Part shown: positions 43,629 to 52,914 of the stretch, piece after piece
Position numbering within the stretch: position 1 is the first letter of the stretch
How the letters are laid out: every line of letters starts with the position of its first letter
Notes under the pieces: model-generated
Database searches by the model: none
What the model was told of the DNA's origin: nothing
The model's input: only the letters and a program-made list of their open reading frames with translations
Translations under genes and position numbers: made by a program
From: Desertifilum tharense IPPAS B-1220
GTDB lineage: Bacteria; Cyanobacteriota; Cyanobacteriia; Cyanobacteriales; Desertifilaceae
Length of the DNA stretch: 64,000 nt
Direction: 5' to 3'
NCBI RefSeq assembly: GCF_001746915.1
Contig: NZ_MJGC01000053.1
Location: 1 to 64,000 of the forward strand

Positions 43629-44519
43629 TTAGAGAAATTCTCCGCGTGCAATCAGAATCACTCGGCCGCCAACATTCACTTCAATCCCTTCTTCGCGCTT
43701 CCCGGCTTTGAGCAACAACAGAGAGGGACGTTGAATTTCATACCCCTGTTCTACAGCCACTTCAATTTCTGATTGGGCAAAATAAGCGTGTTGCACCAGA
43801 TACCCTGCCAAACAGCCATTAGCGCTGCCGGTGGCTGGATCTTCAGCGATGCCCAAGTAGTCGGCAAAAACCCGAACGCTGAGTTGATTTTCCGGCAAAT
43901 AGGTTTCAGGAGAAAAGACCAAAATAGATTTAGCAGCCATTGTTTCTACTAGGGGAAATAGCTTTTCTCGATTCACCCGACAAGCTTTGAGGGCTGCGAG
44001 GGTTTTGAGGGGAACAATAATAAAAGGAACGCCTGTAGAAACCGATTGAACCGGATAGTTAGAATCAATGTCTTCGGGAGAAATCTGCAAAACCTCAGCT
44101 AGAACTTTGGCATCAAGCGGGGGTTCAAAGCTGGGTGGATTTTGACGCATCCAAACGATTTCTTCTCCGTCCGCTTGGGCTGAAAAAGTGACTGGAATTT
44201 GACCCACTTTCAGGTTGAGATTGACCTGTTGAGTGCCAGATTGCAGCATAAGCTGGCGAATAATGTAAGCCGTTCCTAGGGTGGGATGACCTGCAAAAGG
44301 GAGTTCGGCGGCGGGGGTAAAAATTCTGACGTTATAGCCCCCCTTTTCTGGCTGTTGCGCCGTAATAAAAGTGGTTTCTGAATAATTGATTTCTTTGGCG
44401 ATCGCTTGCATCTGAGTATCCGATAAGCCAGAAGCATCAGTAAATACCGCAAGTTGATTGCCCGTATACTTGTCGATTGCAAAAACATCGACAACCGCAT
44501 AAGGTAGCTTGATTGCCAT
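43629..44519 (-). CDS. PhzF-family isomerase/epimerase-like protein
   Basis: 296 residues of the PhzF fold (two diaminopimelate-epimerase-like halves). It starts with VVDVFAIDKYTGNQLAVFTDASGLS; the catalytic Glu48 is in NYSETTF. FTPAAELPFAGHPTLGTAY and EDPATGSANGCLAGYLV carry the other family motifs. PhzF isomerises a phenazine precursor, but most homologs have unknown substrates. No phenazine genes are present, so a metabolic housekeeping role is likelier. It is 57 bp upstream of trehalase on the same strand. Confidence 0.9.
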   Translation of the reverse strand: MAIKLPYAVVDVFAIDKYTGNQLAVFTDASGLSDTQMQAIAKEINYSETTFITAQQPEKGGYNVRIFTPAAELPFAGHPTLGTAYIIRQLMLQSGTQQVNLNLKVGQIPVTFSAQADGEEIVWMRQNPPSFEPPLDAKVLAEVLQISPEDIDSNYPVQSVSTGVPFIIVPLKTLAALKACRVNREKLFPLVETMAAKSILVFSPETYLPENQLSVRVFADYLGIAEDPATGSANGCLAGYLVQHAYFAQSEIEVAVEQGYEIQRPSLLLLKAGKREEGIEVNVGGRVILIARGEFL

Positions 44520-44880
44520 CAGTCAACTGTCTCCTGTAAAACATTGAGATTGCTTTTTACTTAACAGAAGTTTGTTTCTGGAGTCAACCAAGACGGCGCA
44601 AGAAAACCTCCAGTTCACCCGTTAAAGAGGGATCGCATCCTAGGGATGATACCCTGAGCGAAAATTTCCTGATAGTCTAGATAAAGGTAGCAGAAAGCAC
44701 TTGAGTCTTAGGGTAAAAAAGACTCCATCCGGGGAAGTGGGGCAAAAAGCAATCGCGATCGCCTTTCGTCTTAACGCCATCGATCCCTGGATGATTGCAA
44801 TAAAATCCCTTGGGGAATTCTAACTAACAGAGAGTGCCGAGCAATAAACGCTCAACTTTAACAAACCGCAAAGAAAAATA
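44520..44880. other. Gene-free region before the Cph2-like gene
   Basis: No gene is seen. GAGTCTT (44703-44709) and AAGACTC (44719-44725) form a small hairpin with a 9-nt loop. The rest carries divergent promoter functions for the PhzF-family and Cph2-like genes, but no element can be named. Confidence 0.4.
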
Positions 44881-47640
44881 ATGGTTCGTCGCAAAAGCCC
44901 GCCTAGCAATCTTAAAACCCTCAATCGAGAAAATCTCCTGAATCGAATTACCACTCGAATTCGACAATCATTAGAACTCCAAGAGATTCTCGACACAACC
45001 GCCAGGGAAATTCGTTCCTTCTTAGAAATGGATCGGGTAAAAATTTATCGGTTTTTACCCGATGGTAACGGAGAAGTGATCGCAGAATCGCTCGTCAATG
45101 GCGCTTTACCCTCACTTTTAGGATTGTGCTTTCCCGCCAGCGACATTCCGGCCCATGCTCGCGAAATGTTTGTCAAAGTGCGCCAGCGGGTAATTGTGGA
45201 TGTGGTTTCCGGTCAAAAAACGCTGCACCAACTCGACAACCCCGCCACCGGAGACAGCCTAGCCATCGAAGACGTGCGCTATGCTCCGGTCGATCCCTGC
45301 CACATTGAATATTTAACCGCAATGGGCGTTTCTTCATCCCTAGTCGTCCCCATTTTGCACCACAATCAACTCTGGGGTTTGCTGGCGTGTCACCATCGCA
45401 CCCCCAAAACCCATAGCGAAACCGACCTCAAAATCGTGCAATTGTTGGTCGATCAAGTCTCGATCGCGATCGCCCAAGCCGATCTGCTGGCCCGCACCCG
45501 CCAGCAAGCCGAAGATGAAGCCAAAATTAACCAAATTAGCTATCTACTGCACGCGCCGATAGAATCCACCGAGATTCGCCAAACCGTGCTAGAAGAAGCG
45601 GTCAAAGTGTTAGAAGGATGCGGCGGACGACTCTACATTACCGCCGATCCCACCGGGAAACCCGCCCAAATCTATACTTGTGGCAGCCAACCGAGTCTGG
45701 AAGCCTCCCGCGTCCTAGAAGAGACAGCCTTGTGGCAGGGAATCATTGGTTCAGTCCCTCCCCTTTCCGACTCCCAGGCGTTCGTCAACTATGCCAACGC
45801 CTCCAGACTCTCGCACGAGGATTCCGGCTTCCCGCGTTCCCTACTTTTTCCTGATGTCGCCGACGATTTCGATCTGGGGGTTCCCGTAGGTCCTTATTGC
45901 TCCTTAACTAACCCCAACACGCTGCACCATCATCTGATTTCTCACCTGCACATTATTAAGGATATAGAGAGCGAACCGCAACTGAAATCGGCCCTTGCAG
46001 TGTTTCAGGATACCCACATTCGCTCCTTGTTAATTGTGCCTTTAAGCTATCAGCAACAATGTATTGGCTGTATTAGCATCTTTCGATCCGAAATTGAAAC
46101 CGAAACCCTGTGGGCGGGGCGTCAAGACTGCGATCGCCGCAACTATCGCCCCCGCGCTTCCTTTGAGGCTTGGCGAGAAACCATCCGAGGACAAGCCAAA
46201 CCCTGGACGGAAGATGATATCCGCCTAGCGGTGGCCATTGGCATTCACTTATATATGGCCGTGATGCAAAAGCGCGTTGAGGAGATGATTCGCCACCAAG
46301 CGTCTCACGATTTACTGACGGGTTTGCCCAACCGCATCCTATTTTGCGATCGCCTTACCCTCTCTCTGGCCCGCATTCAGCGCTACGGGCAAAAGCTAGC
46401 GGTCATTTTCCTCGACTTGGATGCCTTTAAGACCATTAACGATACCCTCGGTCATGCTGAGGGCGATCGCCTCCTGAAAAGCGTTTCCCTGCGCCTGAAA
46501 AATTGTTTAGGCCCGGACGATCTCGTCGCCCGTTGGGGGGGAGATGAATTTACCATCCTTCTGAGTGCCATTAGTAGTAGCGAAGATGCGGCCAGAATTG
46601 CCCAAAAGATTCTCAATAGCCTCAGCACGCCCTTTCAATTTGAAGAAGACCAAACCCACCAAGTCACCTCGCTGCACGTTAAAGCTAGTTTAGGGATTGC
46701 GATCGCCCCTTATGATGGCGAAGATGTCGATACGCTCTTAAAAAATGCCGACGCTGCCATGTATCGGGCTAAACAACAGGGGCGCAATAATTACCAGCTT
46801 TATACCTCCGCCATTGGGACTAAGGTTCTCGAACGCTTAGTGTTAGAAAATAACTTGTACAAAGCATTAGATAGTCATGAGTTTTTGCTGCACTACCAAC
46901 CGCAAATTAACCTAGAAAACGGGCAAATTGTGGGAATGGAAGCTTTACTGCGCTGGCAAAGTCAAGATTTGGGCGGACTGGTTTCGCCGTTGCAGTTTAT
47001 TCCCTTAGCTGAAGAAACGGGATTAATTTCTCCAATTGGCGAATGGGTGTTACGCACAGCCTGCGCTCAAAATCGGGCGTGGCAGCTTGCCGGACTGCCC
47101 CCGCTGCCCATTGCCGTTAATCTTTCAGCGCGACAATTTCAGAATAAAAACCTCGCCAGCACCATCCATCAAATCCTCAAAGAAACGGGATTAGACTCGC
47201 AATATTTAGAGATTGAAATTACTGAAAGTATCGCGATTCAGGATATGAACTTCACCATTGAAGTGCTGCATCATCTCAGAAATCAAAATATCCAGATTGC
47301 AATGGATGATTTTGGGACGGGTTACTCTTCCCTGGGGGCCTTAAAGCATTTGCCCATTAATAAATTGAAAATTGACCGCGTTTTTGTTCGCGATCTGGTC
47401 AGAGATTCCAACGATGCCGCCATTATTCGCGCGATCGTTGCCTTGGGGCATGGCTTAAACTTAAAAGTGATTGCTGAAGGGGTAGAAAACTTAGAACAAC
47501 TCCAGTTTTTGAAGGCTGCTAAATGCGATGCCATGCAAGGCTATCTGTTTAGCAAACCTCTATCGGCTGAGGCTGCAACTCGCCTTTATCAATGCCAATA
47601 TGCCGGGAGACTAACACAAAATTCAGTAGCCTTTAGCTGA
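44881..47640 (+). CDS. Cph2-like phytochrome with GGDEF and EAL domains
   Basis: 919 residues, soluble. GAF1 (about 18-205) has the bilin-attachment motif CHIEYL (Cys140, His141). GAF2 (about 215-460) has the knotless-phytochrome tongue features WAGRQ, PRASF (424-428) and W.E. A GGDEF domain (intact GGDEF 553-557, no RxxD inhibitory site at the usual spacing) and an EAL domain (EALLR 687-691, DDFGTGYSSL) follow. This GAF-GAF-GGDEF-EAL order matches the first half of Synechocystis Cph2. It likely converts red/far-red light into c-di-GMP changes. Both output domains look catalytically competent, so net direction is unclear. Confidence 0.88.
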   Translation: MVRRKSPPSNLKTLNRENLLNRITTRIRQSLELQEILDTTAREIRSFLEMDRVKIYRFLPDGNGEVIAESLVNGALPSLLGLCFPASDIPAHAREMFVKVRQRVIVDVVSGQKTLHQLDNPATGDSLAIEDVRYAPVDPCHIEYLTAMGVSSSLVVPILHHNQLWGLLACHHRTPKTHSETDLKIVQLLVDQVSIAIAQADLLARTRQQAEDEAKINQISYLLHAPIESTEIRQTVLEEAVKVLEGCGGRLYITADPTGKPAQIYTCGSQPSLEASRVLEETALWQGIIGSVPPLSDSQAFVNYANASRLSHEDSGFPRSLLFPDVADDFDLGVPVGPYCSLTNPNTLHHHLISHLHIIKDIESEPQLKSALAVFQDTHIRSLLIVPLSYQQQCIGCISIFRSEIETETLWAGRQDCDRRNYRPRASFEAWRETIRGQAKPWTEDDIRLAVAIGIHLYMAVMQKRVEEMIRHQASHDLLTGLPNRILFCDRLTLSLARIQRYGQKLAVIFLDLDAFKTINDTLGHAEGDRLLKSVSLRLKNCLGPDDLVARWGGDEFTILLSAISSSEDAARIAQKILNSLSTPFQFEEDQTHQVTSLHVKASLGIAIAPYDGEDVDTLLKNADAAMYRAKQQGRNNYQLYTSAIGTKVLERLVLENNLYKALDSHEFLLHYQPQINLENGQIVGMEALLRWQSQDLGGLVSPLQFIPLAEETGLISPIGEWVLRTACAQNRAWQLAGLPPLPIAVNLSARQFQNKNLASTIHQILKETGLDSQYLEIEITESIAIQDMNFTIEVLHHLRNQNIQIAMDDFGTGYSSLGALKHLPINKLKIDRVFVRDLVRDSNDAAIIRAIVALGHGLNLKVIAEGVENLEQLQFLKAAKCDAMQGYLFSKPLSAEAATRLYQCQYAGRLTQNSVAFS

Positions 47641-47665
47641 AATTAACCCAAGACTTCTCCTTGCC

Positions 47666-48610
47666 ATGATTCTTGTTTTTGGTAGCATTAACCTCGATTT
47701 GGTGACTCAAGTTCAGCGGTTGCCCCAAGCAGGCGAAACCCTGTCAGGACAAGCTTTTTTTACCGTACCGGGCGGTAAAGGGGCCAACCAAGCCGTAGCC
47801 GCCGCCCGTTTGGGTATCCCAACGCAAATGGTGGGTCGAGTCGGGGGCGATCGCTTTGGGGCAGAATTATTAGCAGGGTTGCAAACCGCAGGCGTCAACA
47901 CTGAAGGGGTTGAAGTTGATGCCTCTACCCATTCTGGCGTCGCCGTTATTGCCGTCGATGCCCAGGGCGAGAATACAATTACAATTGTCGCCGGGGCAAA
48001 CGGCCGTTTAGACAACCGCGACGTGTTGCGCCTCAAAAGCCACCTGCCGCAAGCCTCAGCCCTGTTATTACAACTAGAAATACCCCTCCCCGTAGTGGTA
48101 CAAGCCGCCCAAGCTGCCCAAGCGGTTAGGGTTCCTGTCATTCTCGATCCGGCCCCAGTTCCAGCCCAGTTTCCCCCAGAACTCTATCCCCTAGTCAAAA
48201 TTTTGACGCCTAACGAAGTGGAAGCCAGCCAACTCGTCGGTTTCCCCGTCAACAGTCCAGAAACCGCCGCCCAAGCCGCTACCCTCCTCAGACAGCGGGG
48301 GGTGGAAAACGTCATCATTAAGCTAGGGCGTCAAGGCGCTTACTGTGCAACCCCTCAAGAAGCCTGGATGATGCCCGCCTTTGAGGTTGAAGTGGTGGAT
48401 ACCGTGGCGGCTGGAGATGCCTTTAATGGGGCGTTAGCGGCTGCTCTGGATTTGGGTTTATCCTTAAAAGAGGCGATCGCGTGGGGCATAGCCAATGGCA
48501 GCCTATCCACCACCCAAGCCGGGGCGCAATCTTCCTTACCGGATCGGTACAGCTTAAAAGAGTTTTTGCTCGCCCAAGGCATTTCTTCCGGTGTGGATTC
48601 TCTAAGTTAA
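47666..48610 (+). CDS. rbsK: Ribokinase (PfkB family)
   Basis: 314 residues. The N-terminal PfkB signature GGKGANQAVAAARLG follows VFGSINLDLV. The C-terminal signature is DTVAAGDAFNGALA, with catalytic Asp at about 251; the usual DTTGAGD is slightly varied. It phosphorylates ribose to ribose-5-phosphate. No ribose transporter or regulator is nearby. It starts 25 bp after the Cph2-like gene and ends 33 bp before arsR, all on the same strand. Confidence 0.92.
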   Translation: MILVFGSINLDLVTQVQRLPQAGETLSGQAFFTVPGGKGANQAVAAARLGIPTQMVGRVGGDRFGAELLAGLQTAGVNTEGVEVDASTHSGVAVIAVDAQGENTITIVAGANGRLDNRDVLRLKSHLPQASALLLQLEIPLPVVVQAAQAAQAVRVPVILDPAPVPAQFPPELYPLVKILTPNEVEASQLVGFPVNSPETAAQAATLLRQRGVENVIIKLGRQGAYCATPQEAWMMPAFEVEVVDTVAAGDAFNGALAAALDLGLSLKEAIAWGIANGSLSTTQAGAQSSLPDRYSLKEFLLAQGISSGVDSLS

Positions 48611-48628
48611 GCTAGCAACAAGAAAACA

Positions 48629-48646
48629 TTTCAATTTTTTTTGATG
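48629..48646 (+). promoter_or_regulatory. ArsR-type operator at the arsR start
   Basis: TTTCAA-N6-TTGATG (48629-48646) shares the TCAA-N6-TTGA core and spacing with the site before acr3. It overlaps the arsR start codon (ATG 48644), which fits autorepression. Confidence 0.5.
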
Positions 48647-48967
48647 ACATTTTCTGCTGCTTTACTCTCTCCCAAAGTTGTTGCCGGGTTCCATGCCCTT
48701 TCCGATCCCTTGCGGTTGCAGGTTTTGGAACTGCTGCGATCGCAAGAACTCTGCGTTTGCGAACTGTGCGAACAACTCCAGGTTCCCCAGTCCAAACTCT
48801 CCTTTCATCTCAAAGCCCTCAAAGAAGCAGAACTCGTCCGCCCGCGCCAAGAAGGACGATGGATTTATTACAGCCTCAATCTCCCTCAATTCGCCGTTTT
48901 AGAGCAATATCTAGCCGAATATCGCCGCTTTTGCGAAATCATCCCCGCCCGTCCTTGCAACGAGTAG
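48644..48967 (+). CDS. arsR: ArsR/SmtB-family repressor
   Basis: 107 residues from ATG 48644 (TTG 48641 is possible). Winged helix-turn-helix: ALSDPLRLQVLELL, then ELCVCELCEQLQVPQSKLSFHLKALKEAELVRPRQEGRWIYYSL. The CVCELC motif at the start of the recognition module is the arsenite-sensing cysteine motif of classic ArsR repressors. It controls the acr3-arsC genes that follow 400 bp downstream, from which it is separated by a large low-complexity repeat. The C-terminal Cys (RPCNE) may also bind metal. Confidence 0.93.
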   Translation: MTFSAALLSPKVVAGFHALSDPLRLQVLELLRSQELCVCELCEQLQVPQSKLSFHLKALKEAELVRPRQEGRWIYYSLNLPQFAVLEQYLAEYRRFCEIIPARPCNE

Positions 48968-49290
48968 GAAGAGGGTGGGGGGATGGGGAGGTGGGGAGGT
49001 GGGGGGAAAGAGTGCTGAGTGGAAAGTGCTGAGTGCTGAGTGGGAATAGAGTGCTGAGTGGAAAGTGCTGTTGCGCTAGCTTCCGCGTAGCAGTGTGCTG
49101 AGTTCTAAGTAGTGTCTAGAACAATAGCCGATTGACCTTCATTCCCCCAAATCCTAACTCCCACCTCCCAATTCCCTTCTTCCCCCCATCCTCTTTACCC
49201 CAAATCCTAACTCCCAATTCCCAATTCCCTTCTTCCCCCATCCTCTTTACCCCAAATCCCAACTCCCAACTCCCAATTCCCTTCTTCCCT
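48968..49290. repeat. Composite low-complexity repeat within the ars locus
   Basis: Three blocks follow one another: G-rich GGGGAGGTGGGG units, AGTGCTGAGT units (49010-49100), and CCCAATTCCCTTCTTCCCC units (49135-49290). It is the same composition and order as at 62582-62961. The tract separates arsR from acr3 and creates a false N-terminal extension of the acr3 frame. Confidence 0.8.
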
Positions 49291-49297
49291 CTTCAGC

Positions 49298-49326
49298 TTG
49301 ACAAATCAAAAAAACTTGATTTGATA
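49298..49326 (+). promoter_or_regulatory. acr3 promoter with ArsR operator
   Basis: A -35-like TTGACA (49298-49303) and a -10-like TTGATA (49321-49326) are spaced 17 bp. Between and overlapping them is the inverted repeat AATCAA-N6-TTGATT (49304-49321). A repressor bound here would block RNA polymerase. The core matches the arsR site. Confidence 0.65.
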
Positions 49327-49374
49327 GAGGTAGGGATAAACTTTTATCCCCAAACCTCGCTTTTCACTCGATTT

Positions 49375-50529
49375 ATGAGTTCCCAGTCATCGCCCCCATC
49401 GGCTAAACGCGTTCAAGCCGGAAATCGTTTAAGTTTTTTTGAAAAATACCTCACCGTTTGGGTATTTTTGTGCATTATTGCCGGCATCGTCTTAGGGCGG
49501 TTGTTACCGGGAATTGCCGTCGCCTTGGATGCGATGAGTATTTATCAAGTCTCTATACCCATCGCCATTTGTCTGTTTTTCATGATGTATCCCATCATGG
49601 TCAAAATTGACTTTACCCAGGCAACCCATGCCCTCCGCACCCCTAGACCTGTTATTCTCACCCTAGTGGTGAACTGGTTGATCAAGCCGTTCACAATGGT
49701 GGCGATCGCTCAATTCTTCCTCGGTTGGCTGTTTCGTCCTTTGCTGACAGGTACAGAACTAATCCGAGGTGCAGAAGTTAGCCTTGCCAATTCCTATATT
49801 GCAGGGACGATCCTGCTAGGGATTGCACCTTGTACGGCAATGGTCTTAATGTGGGGCTACCTCTGCTATGGCAACCAAGGCCACACCTTAGTCATGGTGG
49901 CTGTAAACTCCCTAGCCATGCTGTTTCTGTATGCCCCTTTAGGGCGGTGGTTGCTAGCTGCCAACGATCTAACCGTACCTTGGCAAACCATTGTTTTATC
50001 AGTCTTGGTTTATGTTGGGTTGCCACTAGCCGCCGGGATGTTCAGCCGCTACTGGATTTTTAAGCATAAAGGGAAAGAATGGTTTGAAACCCGCTTTCTC
50101 AAATACCTTAGCCCAATTGCAATTTCAGCGCTGTTACTCACCCTGATTCTGCTGTTTGCGTTCAAAGGCGATTTAATTGTAGAAAATCCCCTGCATATCC
50201 TCTTAATTGCCGTTCCCCTGTTTATTCAAACCAATCTGATCTTTGGTTTGGCGTATGTTATCGCCTGGAAATTCAAGATGTCTTACGAAGATGCAGCACC
50301 CGCCGCATTAATTGGGGCTAGCAATCATTTTGAAGTTGCGATCGCCACTGCTGTCACCCTCTTTGGACTGAATTCAGGTGCAGCGTTAGCTACCGTTGTC
50401 GGGGTATTAATTGAAGTCCCCGTGATGTTGATGTTAGTGGAATTTTGCAAGCGTACTGCTTTCTGGTTCCCCAGAGAACCGGAAAAAGCCTCCCTATTCG
50501 ATCCGCGTTGTGTCAGTTCATTCAAATAA
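49375..50529 (+). CDS. acr3: Arsenite efflux permease Acr3
   Basis: 384 residues from ATG 49375; the frame extends to 49132, but the extension is translated low-complexity repeat. Ten membrane helices of the ACR3/BASS fold. The essential Cys153 is in helix 4 ([14 protein letters not shown]) and the helix-9 motif is [18 protein letters not shown] with its conserved Glu. It exports arsenite or antimonite across the plasma membrane, using the proton gradient. It is 5 bp upstream of arsC, so the two are an operon under the ArsR-type operator at 49304. Confidence 0.95.
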   Translation: MSSQSSPPSAKRVQAGNRLSFFEKYLTVWVFLCIIAGIVLGRLLPGIAVALDAMSIYQVSIPIAICLFFMMYPIMVKIDFTQATHALRTPRPVILTLVVNWLIKPFTMVAIAQFFLGWLFRPLLTGTELIRGAEVSLANSYIAGTILLGIAPCTAMVLMWGYLCYGNQGHTLVMVAVNSLAMLFLYAPLGRWLLAANDLTVPWQTIVLSVLVYVGLPLAAGMFSRYWIFKHKGKEWFETRFLKYLSPIAISALLLTLILLFAFKGDLIVENPLHILLIAVPLFIQTNLIFGLAYVIAWKFKMSYEDAAPAALIGASNHFEVAIATAVTLFGLNSGAALATVVGVLIEVPVMLMLVEFCKRTAFWFPREPEKASLFDPRCVSSFK

Positions 50530-50534
50530 CCGCC

Positions 50535-50930
50535 ATGAAAAAAGTCATGTTCGTTTGCAAGAAAAACTCGCGCCGTTCCCAAATGGCGGAGGGGTTTGCT
50601 AAAACCTTGGGAGAGGGAAAAATTGCTGTCAGCAGTTCCGGCTTAGACAAAAGTCAAGTCGATCCCATGACAGTAGAAGCGATGTCAGAAGTGGGGATTG
50701 ATATTAGCAACCAAACCTCTAAACCCCTCAGCGACTTTAACCCCGAAGACTACGACGCAGTGATTTCTCTATGCGGTTGTGGTGTCAACTTACCGGAAGA
50801 TTGGCTAGTGCGCGAAGTCTTTGAAGACTGGCAACTCCAAGATCCCGAAGGCGAATCGATGGAAGTCTACCGCACGGTTCGCGCCCAAGTCAAAGAACGG
50901 GTAGAAAAGCTAATTGCCGATTTAACCTAG
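50535..50930 (+). CDS. arsC: Arsenate reductase (LMW phosphatase fold)
   Basis: 131 residues from ATG 50535. P-loop CKKNSRR gives Cys8 and Arg14; Cys80 and Cys82 (LCGCGVNLPEDW) are the resolving pair. The pattern is that of the Synechocystis-type ArsC, which has the low-molecular-weight phosphatase fold but uses glutathione and glutaredoxin. It reduces arsenate to arsenite for export by Acr3 next door. A terminator follows the gene. Confidence 0.93.
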   Translation: MKKVMFVCKKNSRRSQMAEGFAKTLGEGKIAVSSSGLDKSQVDPMTVEAMSEVGIDISNQTSKPLSDFNPEDYDAVISLCGCGVNLPEDWLVREVFEDWQLQDPEGESMEVYRTVRAQVKERVEKLIADLT

Positions 50931-50940
50931 CCTGAATCAG

Positions 50941-50976
50941 CCGGGTTTCTATCTTTGCCAGAAGCCCGGTTTATTT
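50941..50976 (+). terminator. Rho-independent terminator of acr3-arsC
   Basis: CCGGGTTTCT (50941-50950) pairs with AGAAGCCCGG (50960-50969), one T-G wobble, followed by TTTATTT. Confidence 0.85.
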
Positions 50977-51015
50977 GCAAAATGGGTAAGCGATTACTCT
51001 ATTAAACTGTTGTTA

Positions 51016-51046
51016 GTGTTGGGTTTCGTGCCTCAACCCAACCTAC
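51016..51046. repeat. Short copy of the GTTGGGTT palindrome
   Basis: TGTTGGGTTTCGTGCC followed by TCAACCCAACCTAC. Same loop orientation as copy B at 30977 with one base change. It lies between arsC and the S41 peptidase gene. Confidence 0.7.
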
Positions 51047-51125
51047 TAGCTTAGAAATCAATGTTATTGCAGTGTAAATTTTATTGTGCTGTAATTTTAT
51101 TGTGTCATCAAAGAGGCAGAGCCGG

Positions 51126-52865
51126 ATGGAGTCGATCCAGTTAGAGGCACAGGAACTTCAAAACATCGAAGCTTTCTGCCGACTATTGGGGATTCTGCGT
51201 TACTTCCATCCCAGTACAGCAGCAACAAAGGCTGACTGGAATCAAATGGCTGTTTCAGGTATCCAGACGATTAAATCTGTTGCGAATTCACAAGAGTTGG
51301 CAATTCAGCTAGAGCAATTGTTGCAACCGATCGCGCCAACGCTGCGAGTCTTGCCTAAGCAGGAACCCTACACTATCCCTCAAATCCTTTTTCCGTCTTG
51401 CAGACAACGCGCCATCAAAACAGTCCGTTGGAAGCATTTAGGAATGGGAACTGGCAGCATCTTCCAAGGATGGCGATGGTTTTTCAATCCCTTTTACAAA
51501 AGTCAGAAAGAATATACAAATGTCCCCAGTCATCGTTCCTTCAATGACATTTTCCTAGAAGACTGGATTTGGCAAGCAACTTTACCGGGTAATCTGGTTG
51601 CTTACGTTCCGCTTGTTCTGTTTACGAATTTCTGGGGTACATTTCCCCAGGGGCTTGCAAAGCCTCCAAAGTTAAAGCTTAAACTTACCCCTGATGATTG
51701 GGCAGTTCGTTTGGCAGATGTGGCGATCGCCTGGAATGCCTTCCAACATTTCTATCCTTACTTTGATGTCGTTTCTGTTGACTGGCAGAATGTTTTGCCG
51801 GAAGCATTACAGAGTGCTGCAACTAGCTCTAGCCCCAGCGCTTACCTCAATGTTATCAAACGGATGGTCGCCCTACTGCAAGACGGACATGGACAAGTTA
51901 TTGACAAATCAATCCTACCCTATTGCTTACCGTTAACATGGGTATGGATCGAAAATCAGATTGCGATCGCGCATGTATTACCAGAGCAGCGGGAGGTACT
52001 GCATCCGGGAGATGTTGTGGTAACGATTGACAACCGCCCTGTAGCAGAAGTTGCTGCTGAAACTGAGCAATTCTGTTCTGGTTCTCCTCAGCTTAAACCC
52101 TTTTCGGTGTTGATGGAGTTATTGTTGGGCGAGCAAAACGCAATCCGACAACTCACCGTGCGATCGCCAGAAGGTGAGCTTCGCGACATTACAGTTGTCC
52201 ATGAAGTCCCCGTTACCCAAATGCCCCAGGAACCTCGCTTGCAGGACATTTCAGAACTCAAACCTGGTATTTTCTACGTCAATTTAGAATTATCCAATAG
52301 TCGCTTTAGCCAAGCCCTGCAACGCTTGCAGCAAGCACAAGGTATTATTTTCGATTTAAGAGGTTATCCTCGCTCGGCTGCTCGTGCTATTCAGCATTTG
52401 ATTCAAGAATCGGTTGAGTCTGCCCAGTGGTTAGTGCCTATCCTATACAAACCGGATCGAAAAGATATGAGTTTTGAGGAACTAAAACGATGGCAGTTAC
52501 CGCCGCGATCGCCCTATCTGAAAGCAAACCGAGTTTTTTTAGTCGATGGACGAGCCATGAGCCAAACAGAAACTTGGCTGGGCATTATTGATCGCTACAA
52601 ACTGGGAGACATTGTAGGTTCAACAACGGCTGGCACCAACGGTAACATGAATGGGTTTCGCCTACCCAGCGGCATCACAATTTTATGGACGGGGATGAAA
52701 GTTTACAAGCACGATGGCTCTCAACACCATCTCGTTGGCTTTCAACCCACTGTGGCGGTAAGTCGTACGATCCAGGGCGTTCGAGATCGAAAAGATGAGC
52801 TAGTAGAGAGGGCGATCGAAGTTTTGCAATCAAACGGTTTAGCAAATGGTGGTCATCGTTGTTAA
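51126..52865 (+). CDS. S41-family peptidase-like protein
   Basis: 579 residues from ATG 51126. A helical N-terminal region with ILRYFHPS and a second AFQHFYPYFD segment is typical of tricorn/C-terminal-protease relatives. A PDZ-like segment (LHPGDVVVTIDNRPV) follows at about 290-350. The S41 core runs to the end: GIIFDLRGYPRS, then VDGRAMSQTETWLGII with probable nucleophile Ser479, and IVGSTTAGTNGNMNGF. No signal peptide is visible. The substrate is unknown. Confidence 0.82.
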   Translation: MESIQLEAQELQNIEAFCRLLGILRYFHPSTAATKADWNQMAVSGIQTIKSVANSQELAIQLEQLLQPIAPTLRVLPKQEPYTIPQILFPSCRQRAIKTVRWKHLGMGTGSIFQGWRWFFNPFYKSQKEYTNVPSHRSFNDIFLEDWIWQATLPGNLVAYVPLVLFTNFWGTFPQGLAKPPKLKLKLTPDDWAVRLADVAIAWNAFQHFYPYFDVVSVDWQNVLPEALQSAATSSSPSAYLNVIKRMVALLQDGHGQVIDKSILPYCLPLTWVWIENQIAIAHVLPEQREVLHPGDVVVTIDNRPVAEVAAETEQFCSGSPQLKPFSVLMELLLGEQNAIRQLTVRSPEGELRDITVVHEVPVTQMPQEPRLQDISELKPGIFYVNLELSNSRFSQALQRLQQAQGIIFDLRGYPRSAARAIQHLIQESVESAQWLVPILYKPDRKDMSFEELKRWQLPPRSPYLKANRVFLVDGRAMSQTETWLGIIDRYKLGDIVGSTTAGTNGNMNGFRLPSGITILWTGMKVYKHDGSQHHLVGFQPTVAVSRTIQGVRDRKDELVERAIEVLQSNGLANGGHRC

Positions 52866-52914
52866 GGTTGGGTTTCGTGCAGAATGCCTTCTTAGTCTGA
52901 AGAAACCCGGTTTC

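Noticed and set aside
49132..49374. N-terminal extension of the acr3 frame
   Set aside because: It is a translation of the CCCAATTCCC repeat; the promoter and ArsR operator lie inside it, and the natural family start is ATG 49375.
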